From Streptomyces regalis (GTDB lineage: Bacteria; Actinomycetota; Actinomycetes; Streptomycetales; Streptomycetaceae), in NCBI RefSeq assembly GCF_001509475.1, contig NZ_LLZG01000010.1, positions 1 through 30,812 on the forward strand: a stretch of DNA of 30,812 nt, in the 5' to 3' direction. Positions 25,388 through 30,812 of this stretch are shown here, piece after piece; position 1 is the stretch's first letter; every line of letters begins with the position of its first letter. The notes beneath the pieces were generated by a model, which had not been told where the DNA came from, did not search any database, and saw only the letters and a program-made list of their open reading frames with translations. The position numbers were made by a program, and so were the translations under genes.

Positions 25388-25444
25388 GAGTCCTCCATTG
25401 GTTTCCAGGGGCGGGGAGCCCCGCCGTGCGTGTGATATCGGATC

Positions 25445-25472
25445 AACGACTCGATCCTAGTGACGGGTTCCC
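25445..25472 (-). promoter_or_regulatory. Candidate sigma-R-like promoter of terD
   Basis: On the minus strand GGGAAC (25472-25467), 19 nt, then GTT (25447-25445). Streptomyces sigma-R promoters follow GGGAAT-N18-GTT, so this is a near match with one base and one spacer difference. A vegetative-like TAGGAT lies within the spacer. Confidence 0.3.
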
Positions 25473-25527
25473 GTACCCCGCAGGCCTTGATACCGAAGAA
25501 TCACAGGGTGTCGGGATCAGGCCGGGA

Positions 25528-25986
25528 TCAGAGGGTGTCGAGTGCCTTGACGTACTCGCTGAGGTCACGGGCGTCCGGCAGCGCGTTGACGACCGTCCAG
25601 CGCACGACGCCCTCCTTGTCGATGACGAAGGTGCCGCGTACCGCGCAGCCCTTGTCCTCGGCGAAGACGCCGTAGGCGCGGCTGACCTCGCCGTGCGGCC
25701 AGAAGTCGCTGAGCAGCGGGTACTCCAGGCCCTCCTGCTCGGCGAAGACGCGCAGGGTGTGGATGGAGTCGTTGGAGACGGCGAGCACCTGGGTGTCGCG
25801 GTCGGAGAACTGCGGCAGGTTGTCGCGCACCTCGCACAGCTCGCCGGTGCACACGCCGGTGAAGGCGAAGGGGTAGAAGAGCAGGACGACGTTCTTGGAG
25901 CCACGGAAGTCGGAGAGCTTCACGGTGGCGCCGTGGTTGTCCTTGAGCTCGAAGTCGGGGGCCTTGTCGCCGACCTGGATCGCCAT
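25528..25986 (-). CDS. Peroxiredoxin (AhpE/BCP-like)
   Basis: A 152-residue thiol peroxidase. The active-site motif is [16 protein letters not shown]43 and the peroxidatic C46, with C51 as a possible resolving Cys. The conserved Arg is expected in the later [12 protein letters not shown] strand, which also holds another Cys. It reduces hydroperoxides with thioredoxin- or mycothiol-type donors. The ATG at 25986 gives the family's short N-terminus ([14 protein letters not shown]), with AGGGA about 12 nt upstream; the longer frame to 26031 has no support. A GGGTGG/CCACCC inverted repeat (26018-26033) overlaps a TAGGGT -10-like hexamer upstream. Its place beside terD supports an oxidative-stress role for the locus. 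Confidence 0.92.
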   Translation of the reverse strand: MAIQVGDKAPDFELKDNHGATVKLSDFRGSKNVVLLFYPFAFTGVCTGELCEVRDNLPQFSDRDTQVLAVSNDSIHTLRVFAEQEGLEYPLLSDFWPHGEVSRAYGVFAEDKGCAVRGTFVIDKEGVVRWTVVNALPDARDLSEYVKALDTL

Positions 25987-26064
25987 CGTCGTGGATGTCC
26001 CTTCGGTGGGGCTGTTCGGGTGGAACCCCACCCTATGCAGCGACCACCCAGGCCCGTGCAGGAG

Positions 26065-26094
26065 GCCGGGCCGGGCTTCTCAGCCCGGCCCGGC
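26065..26094 (-). terminator. Perfect 13-bp hairpin after the DUF3052 gene
   Basis: GCCGGGCCGGGCT (26065-26077), loop TCTC, AGCCCGGCCCGGC (26082-26094), 13 bp downstream of the DUF3052 stop on the minus strand. There is no T-run but the stem is very stable. Confidence 0.8.
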
Positions 26095-26107
26095 ACCGCC
26101 ACCGGTC

Positions 26108-26542
26108 TTACTTCTTGGTCTTTGCGGCCTTGGGCGTCACCAGCCGACTGCCGCTCCAGTCCTTGCCGACGCTGACGCTCTTGGACGCCGACAGACCCGC
26201 CGTGGTCGCGGCTTCAGAGATGTCGCTGGGCTCCACGTAGCCGTCACGGCCGGTCTTCGGCGTCAGCAGCAGGATCGCGCCGCCTTCTTCGATGTACGTG
26301 GTGGCGTCCACCAGCGCATCCGTCAGGTCGCCGTCCTCGTCGCGGAACCACAGCACCGCGGCATCGGCAACGTCGTCGTAGTCCTCGTCCACGAGCTCGC
26401 TGCCTGTGACTGACTCAATGGCCTCGCGGAGTTCCTGGTCTACGTCGTCGTCGTAGCCGATCTCCTGGACCACCTGCTCGGGCTGGAACCCCAGCCTCTC
26501 GGCAAGGGTCCGCTCCTCCGCGTGGTCCGCGGTCGCGCTCAC
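26108..26542 (-). CDS. DUF3052 family protein
   Basis: A 144-residue acidic protein with the DUF3052 pattern: ERLGFQPEQVVQEIGYDDDVD near the N-terminus, AVLWFRDEDGDLTDALVDA in the middle, GGAILLLTPKTGRDGYVEP and a basic C-terminal tail (PKAAKTKK). Its function is unknown; it is conserved in actinobacteria, usually beside aceE. GTG 26542 follows AGGAGG by 6 nt, a strong site; ATG 26560 is upstream of that site and rejected. Confidence 0.92.
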   Translation of the reverse strand: MSATADHAEERTLAERLGFQPEQVVQEIGYDDDVDQELREAIESVTGSELVDEDYDDVADAAVLWFRDEDGDLTDALVDATTYIEEGGAILLLTPKTGRDGYVEPSDISEAATTAGLSASKSVSVGKDWSGSRLVTPKAAKTKK

Positions 26543-26896
26543 GGGTTGCCTCCTGATCATGTCTTGGGAAATAACTCAGCCACGCGCGTGCGCGAAGCAT
26601 TGGCCGTAGTCCACACGGGCGGGACGGATCGCGCAAGTACCCGGCCGTTCAGACCGCCGAAACGGTGACGATCGTGAACGTGTCACCGCAACTCCAGGCA
26701 CCCCATCATCGTCCCAAGGTGACGTACTGCACGCCAATCCGCCCCCGTTTGGGCGTTTGGGAACCATCAGCGGGTACTCCGCCGTTACCAGGACCGGGTT
26801 ACCTCGCAGTAGAGATGACGTTTGGCGCCCCGAGGTACACGATGGGGAGCGGTGCAGACACCCAGAAACACGGCCCTCTGACAGGTAAGGAACAGC
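26543..26896. promoter_or_regulatory. Divergent regulatory region between DUF3052 and aceE
   Basis: 354 bp without a gene. It holds an inverted repeat CGGTGAC (26663-26669)/GTCACCG (26682-26688), a direct repeat CGTTTGGG (26746-26753 and 26754-26761), GTTACC at 26784-26789 and 26798-26803, and a weak promoter-like pair ATGACG (26815-26820)-17 nt-CACGAT (26838-26843) before aceE. These could be operators controlling pyruvate dehydrogenase; none matches a site I recognise. Confidence 0.35.
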
Positions 26897-29644
26897 GTGG
26901 CTTCCGGATCCGATCGAAACCCGATCATCATTGGCGGCCTTCCGAGTCAGGTTCCTGACTTCGACCCCGAGGAAACCCAGGAGTGGCTCGACTCCCTCGA
27001 CGCCGCTGTGGACGAGCGCGGCCGGGAGCGGGCCCGCTATCTGATGCTGCGGCTGATCGAGCGGGCCCGCGAGAAGCGCGTGGCCGTGCCCGAGATGCGC
27101 AGCACGGACTACGTCAACACGATCGCCACCAAGGACGAGCCGTTCTTCCCGGGCAACGAGGAGATCGAGCGCAAGATCCTCAACGCGACCCGGTGGAACG
27201 CCGCGGTCATGGTGTCCAGGGCCCAGCGCCCCGGCATCGGCGTCGGCGGCCACATCGCGACCTTCGCCTCCTCCGCCTCGCTGTACGACGTGGGCTTCAA
27301 CCACTTCTTCCGCGGCAAGGACGAGGGCGACGGCGGCGACCAGGTCTTCTTCCAGGGCCACGCCTCTCCGGGCATCTACGCGCGCGCGTTCCTGCTGGAC
27401 CGTCTGAGCGAGCAGAACCTGGACGCCTTCCGCCAGGAGAAGTCGAAGGCGCCGTACGGGCTGTCCTCCTACCCGCACCCGCGGCTGATGCCGGGCTTCT
27501 GGGAGTTCCCGACCGTGTCGATGGGCCTCGGCCCGATCGGCGCGATCTACCAGGCGCGGATGAACCGCTATATGGAGGCGCGCGGCATCGCCGACACCTC
27601 CAAGTCGCATGTGTGGGCGTTCCTGGGCGACGGCGAGATGGACGAGCCGGAGTCGCTCGGCCAGCTGTCCATCGCCGCCCGTGAGGGCCTGGACAATCTC
27701 ACGTTCGTCGTCAACTGCAACCTGCAGCGGCTCGACGGCCCGGTGCGCGGCAACGGCAAGGTCATCCAGGAGCTGGAGTCGATCTTCCGGGGCGCCGGCT
27801 GGAACGTCATCAAGCTGATCTGGGACCGCACCTGGGACCCGCTGCTCGCGCAGGACCGCGACGGCATCCTGGTCAACCGGATGAACACCACGCCGGACGG
27901 CCAGTTCCAGACGTACGCCACCGAGACCGGCGGCTACATCCGCGACCACTTCTTCGGCGACGACCAGCGGCTGCGCGCGATGGTCGAGGGCATGACCGAC
28001 GACCAGATCCTGCACCTGGGCCGCGGCGGTCACGACCACCGCAAGATCTTCGCCGCCTATTCGGCCGCCCGGGCGCACAAGGGCCAGCCGACGGTGATCC
28101 TCGCCAAGACGATCAAGGGCTGGACGCTCGGTCCCAACTTCGAGGGCCGCAACGCCACGCACCAGATGAAGAAGCTGACGGTCGACGACCTCAAGCGCTT
28201 CCGCGACCGGCTGCACCTGCCGATCTCCGACAAGGAGCTGGAGAGCGGGCTCCCGCCGTACTACCACCCGGGCCGGGACTCGGAAGAGATCCAGTACATG
28301 CACGACCGCCGCCAGGGCCTCGGCGGTTACGTCCCGACGCGTGTCGTACGGTCCAAGCCGCTGGCACTGCCGGACGACAAGACGTACGCGACCGTGAAGA
28401 AGGGCTCCGGTCAGCAGTCGATCGCCACGACCATGGCGTTCGTACGACTGCTCAAGGACCTCATGCGGGACAAGGAGATCGGCAGGCGGTTCGTGCTGAT
28501 CGCGCCGGACGAGTACCGCACGTTCGGCATGGACTCGTTCTTCCCGAGCGCGAAGATCTACAACCCGCTCGGCCAGCAGTACGAGGCGGTCGACCGCGAC
28601 CTGCTGCTCGCCTACAAGGAGTCGCCGCAGGGCCAGATGCTGCACGACGGCATCTCCGAGGCGGGCTGTACGGCGTCGCTGATCGCGGCGGGTTCGGCGT
28701 ACGCCACGCACGGCGAGCCGCTGATCCCGGTCTACGTCTTCTACTCGATGTTCGGTTTCCAGCGCACCGGTGACCAGTTCTGGCAGATGTCGGACCAGCT
28801 GGCGCGCGGTTTCGTGCTGGGCGCGACGGCCGGCCGTACGACGCTGACCGGTGAGGGCCTGCAGCACGCCGACGGCCACTCGCAGCTGCTCGCCTCGACC
28901 AACCCGGGCTGTGTGGCGTACGACCCGGCGTTCGGCTTCGAGATCGCGCACATCGTCAAGGACGGTCTGCGGCGGATGTACGGCGGCGACGCCGAGCACC
29001 CGCACGGCGAGGACGTCTTCTACTACCTCACCGTCTACAACGAGCCGATCCAGCACCCGGCCGAGCCGGAGAACGCGGACGTCGAGGGCATCCTCAAGGG
29101 CATCCACCGCTTCAGCGAGGGCACGGCGGGGTCGATCCCCGCGCAGATCATCGCGTCCGGTGTGGCCGTCCCCTGGGCGATCGAGGCGCAGAAGATCCTC
29201 GCCGAGGAGTGGAACGTCAAGGCCGACGTCTGGTCGGCGACCTCCTGGAACGAGCTGCGGCGCGAGGCCGTGGAGTGCGAGGAGCACAACCTGCTGCACC
29301 CGGAGGAGGAGCAGCGGGTGCCGTATGTGACGCGCAAGCTCAGCGGGGCCGAGGGGCCGTTCGTGGCCGTCTCCGACTGGATGCGGTCGGTGCCGGACCA
29401 GATCTCCCGGTGGGTGCCGGGGACGTACCAGTCCCTGGGTGCGGACGGGTTCGGGTTCGCGGACACGCGCGGTGCGGCGCGGCGGTTCTTCCACATCGAC
29501 GCGCAGTCGGTGGTCGTCGGGGTGCTGACCGAGCTGGCGAAGGAGGGCAAGGTGGACCGGTCGGTGCTGAAGCAGGCGATCGACCGTTACCAGCTGCTCG
29601 ATGTGTCGGCGGCGGATCCGGGTGCCGCGGGAGGCGACGCGTAG
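26897..29644 (+). CDS. aceE: Pyruvate dehydrogenase E1 component, homodimeric type
   Basis: A 915-residue thiamine-diphosphate enzyme that decarboxylates pyruvate and acetylates the lipoyl domain of E2. The length and layout match homodimeric AceE. The ThDP motif begins [10 protein letters not shown] at about residue 244 and ends in [22 protein letters not shown] and [10 protein letters not shown] segments lie in the N-terminal half. The transketolase-like middle domain shows [15 protein letters not shown] and [12 protein letters not shown], and the C-terminal domain ends with [17 protein letters not shown] 26897 has GGTAAGGA upstream. No E2 or E3 gene is adjacent, as is usual in actinobacteria where AceE joins a mixed complex. 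A perfect hairpin follows. Confidence 0.97.
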   Translation: MASGSDRNPIIIGGLPSQVPDFDPEETQEWLDSLDAAVDERGRERARYLMLRLIERAREKRVAVPEMRSTDYVNTIATKDEPFFPGNEEIERKILNATRWNAAVMVSRAQRPGIGVGGHIATFASSASLYDVGFNHFFRGKDEGDGGDQVFFQGHASPGIYARAFLLDRLSEQNLDAFRQEKSKAPYGLSSYPHPRLMPGFWEFPTVSMGLGPIGAIYQARMNRYMEARGIADTSKSHVWAFLGDGEMDEPESLGQLSIAAREGLDNLTFVVNCNLQRLDGPVRGNGKVIQELESIFRGAGWNVIKLIWDRTWDPLLAQDRDGILVNRMNTTPDGQFQTYATETGGYIRDHFFGDDQRLRAMVEGMTDDQILHLGRGGHDHRKIFAAYSAARAHKGQPTVILAKTIKGWTLGPNFEGRNATHQMKKLTVDDLKRFRDRLHLPISDKELESGLPPYYHPGRDSEEIQYMHDRRQGLGGYVPTRVVRSKPLALPDDKTYATVKKGSGQQSIATTMAFVRLLKDLMRDKEIGRRFVLIAPDEYRTFGMDSFFPSAKIYNPLGQQYEAVDRDLLLAYKESPQGQMLHDGISEAGCTASLIAAGSAYATHGEPLIPVYVFYSMFGFQRTGDQFWQMSDQLARGFVLGATAGRTTLTGEGLQHADGHSQLLASTNPGCVAYDPAFGFEIAHIVKDGLRRMYGGDAEHPHGEDVFYYLTVYNEPIQHPAEPENADVEGILKGIHRFSEGTAGSIPAQIIASGVAVPWAIEAQKILAEEWNVKADVWSATSWNELRREAVECEEHNLLHPEEEQRVPYVTRKLSGAEGPFVAVSDWMRSVPDQISRWVPGTYQSLGADGFGFADTRGAARRFFHIDAQSVVVGVLTELAKEGKVDRSVLKQAIDRYQLLDVSAADPGAAGGDA

Positions 29645-29666
29645 CGTCGCCGGCGTCAACAGCTCG

Positions 29667-29712
29667 AAGGGGTGGTGTGCCCGTGGGTGACCTGCGGGAT
29701 ACACCACCCCTT
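29667..29712 (+). terminator. Terminator of aceE
   Basis: AAGGGGTGGTGT (29667-29678) and ACACCACCCCTT (29701-29712) pair perfectly over 12 bp around a 22-nt loop, 22 bp after the aceE stop. A TTTCC follows shortly after. Confidence 0.8.
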
Positions 29713-29733
29713 CACGTTTCCTACGATGCGGCC

Positions 29734-30483
29734 ATGAAGCAACCGCTCGCGCAAGTGCGTTGGGAACGGCGTACCCAGCGGCCCCTGTTCGCCCTGGCCC
29801 TGGCGTTCGCCGTGGCCTATGCCGTGCCGATCGTCGAGCCGGACGCGAGCCATGAGGTGGTCTCCGCCTGTCTCGCGGTGGAGTGGGTGGTGTGGGGCGC
29901 GTTCGCGCTGGACTACGTCGTCCGGCTCGCTCTCGCCGAGCGGCGGGGGCAGTTCGTACGCAGCCACTGGTTGGATCTCTGCGCGGTCGTGCTGCCGCTG
30001 GTCCAGCCGCTGCGGCTGCTGCGGCTCGTGGCCACGCTGCTGCTCGTCGGGCAACGCGCCCGGATGGCCTCGCAGGTGCGGCTCACCACCTATGTCGCCG
30101 GGTCGGTGGTCGGGCTGCTGATGTTCGGCTCGCTGGCCGTGCTGTCCGTCGAGCGGGACTCACCGAACGGGAACATCAAGACGCTGGGTGACGCGGTGTG
30201 GTGGTCCTTTACGACCATGACGACCGTGGGGTACGGGGATCATGCGCCGACCACGGGCGTGGGGCGGGTGCTCGCGGTGGGGCTGATGCTCTCGGGGATC
30301 GCCCTGTTGGGTGTGGTGACCGCGAACATCGCCGCGTGGTTCATCGCTCGGTTCGAGATGGACGACGTGGAGGAGCGGCGGCAGACGGAGGCGATACGGC
30401 TGCTCACGGAGGAGGTCCGGGCCTTGCGGGCGGAGGTTGCTGCGCTGTCGGGGGAACCGGTGGGTGACGAGCGGGTGCGTTAG
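29734..30483 (+). CDS. Voltage-gated-like potassium channel
   Basis: A 249-residue six-helix ion channel. S1 is about 17-33, S2 43-69, S3 78-92; S4 (93-110) has spaced arginines (LRLLRLV, GQRAR); S5 is 119-138, then the pore helix WWSFTTMTTVGYGD with the K+ selectivity filter TVGYGD (164-169), and S6 178-206. A short C-terminal coiled coil (EERRQTEAIRLLTEEVRALRA pattern, about 212-237) could tetramerise the channel. The S4 charges are fewer than in animal Kv channels, so voltage gating is uncertain. I chose ATG 29734; earlier in-frame GTGs lie inside the aceE terminator hairpin. No strong ribosome binding site precedes the ATG. Confidence 0.92.
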   Translation: MKQPLAQVRWERRTQRPLFALALAFAVAYAVPIVEPDASHEVVSACLAVEWVVWGAFALDYVVRLALAERRGQFVRSHWLDLCAVVLPLVQPLRLLRLVATLLLVGQRARMASQVRLTTYVAGSVVGLLMFGSLAVLSVERDSPNGNIKTLGDAVWWSFTTMTTVGYGDHAPTTGVGRVLAVGLMLSGIALLGVVTANIAAWFIARFEMDDVEERRQTEAIRLLTEEVRALRAEVAALSGEPVGDERVR

Positions 30484-30600
30484 CCGGTTGCCGGGGTGGG
30501 GGCGGGCAGGGGGGTCGCGCAGCCCGGCGCTTGCGGGGTGCCGCCTCTCTTTGGGTCGGGAGCCGCCCCAGCGGCACGACTGCCCGCAGGCTACGTAGGC

Positions 30601-30716
30601 TGCAACGCCCTAAGGGGCGCGGGGCTGTGTCGATATGCGGCTCCGCCGCGTGGGCGCGACCAGCCCCACACAACCCGCAGCCGCCATCGAAACCCAAGGC
30701 ACCGAGCTCTTTGGCG
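30601..30716 (+). repeat. Repeat family copy E: intact long-tail form
   Basis: CAACGCCCTAAGGGGCGCGGGG, then CTGTGTCGATAT, the GCGGCTCCGCCGC hairpin, GCGCGACCAGCCCC and an extension resembling AACCCGCAGCCGCCATCGAA with ACCGAGCTCT. GGGGCTG...CAGCCCC and GTCG...CGAC close an outer stem around the inner hairpin. It lies 120 bp after the K+ channel stop. The 117 bp between (30484-30600) hold nothing I can identify. Confidence 0.8.
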
Positions 30717-30812
30717 CTAGATGTACTCGGCCGGGAGGTTGGTGACACGCCTGCTACCGGTTGTTGATCGTGAATGGACCTCCGGGCGTAGTGGAGATTG
30801 CCGTCTTCACTC
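30717..30812 (-). other. Possible 3' end of an unresolved minus-strand gene
   Basis: By analogy with copies A, B and D, a convergent minus-strand gene should end just right of copy E. A frame ending ...RRVTNLPAEYI and TAG (30719-30717) is open for 29 codons but has an in-frame TGA at 30809-30807 and no start. It may be a degraded gene or non-coding; the window ends too soon to decide. Confidence 0.25.

Noticed and set aside
26576..29707. A 1043-codon open frame on the minus strand opposite aceE
   Set aside because: It is the antisense shadow expected where third positions are nearly all G or C; it is Arg/His/Val/Asp-rich with no domain, while aceE on the plus strand is unmistakable.
29677..29733. 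Earlier GTG starts for the potassium channel
   Set aside because: They lie within or next to the aceE terminator hairpin (29667-29712), which would be part of the coding sequence.

Overview
The window is high-GC chromosomal DNA of a Streptomyces-type actinobacterium. The support is GC-dominated third codon positions, frequent GTG/TTG starts with purine-rich ribosome binding sites, a homodimeric pyruvate dehydrogenase E1 (aceE), FmdB, DUF2277, DUF3052 and DUF4097 proteins, and the order terD-terD-peroxiredoxin-DUF3052-aceE, which I recall from Streptomyces chromosomes (not checked here). It reads as ordinary core chromosome: I see no integrase, transposase, phage module or CRISPR array.

Layout. 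1-5.1 kb: a drug-efflux MFS protein fused to a MarR-like winged-helix tail; a membrane-anchored peptidoglycan-binding protein with a cytoplasmic zinc ribbon; a HAD sugar-phosphatase-like enzyme; and a GDT1/TMEM165 (UPF0016) cation transporter preceded by a yybP-ykoY (Mn2+) riboswitch. 5.4-10.5 kb: a secreted HNH nuclease, a PhoD-type phosphodiesterase/phosphatase, an FAD/NAD(P)-binding protein and a DoxX membrane protein. 10.8-16.1 kb: DedA, DUF2277, ketopantoate-reductase-like, a small hypothetical, tRNA-Val(UAC), a DUF4097 lipoprotein, a coiled-coil membrane protein and FmdB.

16.1-25.4 kb is the most interesting region, a Ter stress-response locus. A minus-strand operon encodes a C-C bond lyase (HpcH/citrate-lyase-like), an 883-residue fusion (PRTase_2, TRSP, PRTase_1/StiP, PELOTA-like) and a HAD phosphatase; the last two overlap as TGATG. 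Around it are a divergent TerD with a degenerate metal-binding loop and a P/Q/Y tail, a TerA-like protein, a DUF475 (TerC-superfamily) membrane protein and two canonical TerD proteins. The enzymes are of the kind proposed to make a nucleoside-like metabolite, while the TerD proteins and membrane protein would sense Ca2+ or metal at the envelope. The locus runs on into a peroxiredoxin, DUF3052 and the divergent aceE, and ends with a voltage-gated-like K+ channel.

A non-coding repeat family runs through the window. Its core is CCTAAGGGGCGCGGGG followed by a short or a long hairpin tail. Three copies lie between convergent gene ends (3.5, 16.1 and 21.9 kb) and a fourth follows the K+ channel (30.6 kb), consistent with terminators. 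A fifth, an inverted pair spanning exactly 156 bp, sits inside the open frame of the 883-residue fusion and is translated as about 52 extra residues between two enzyme domains. The copy at 21.9 kb is itself interrupted by a second hairpin repeat.
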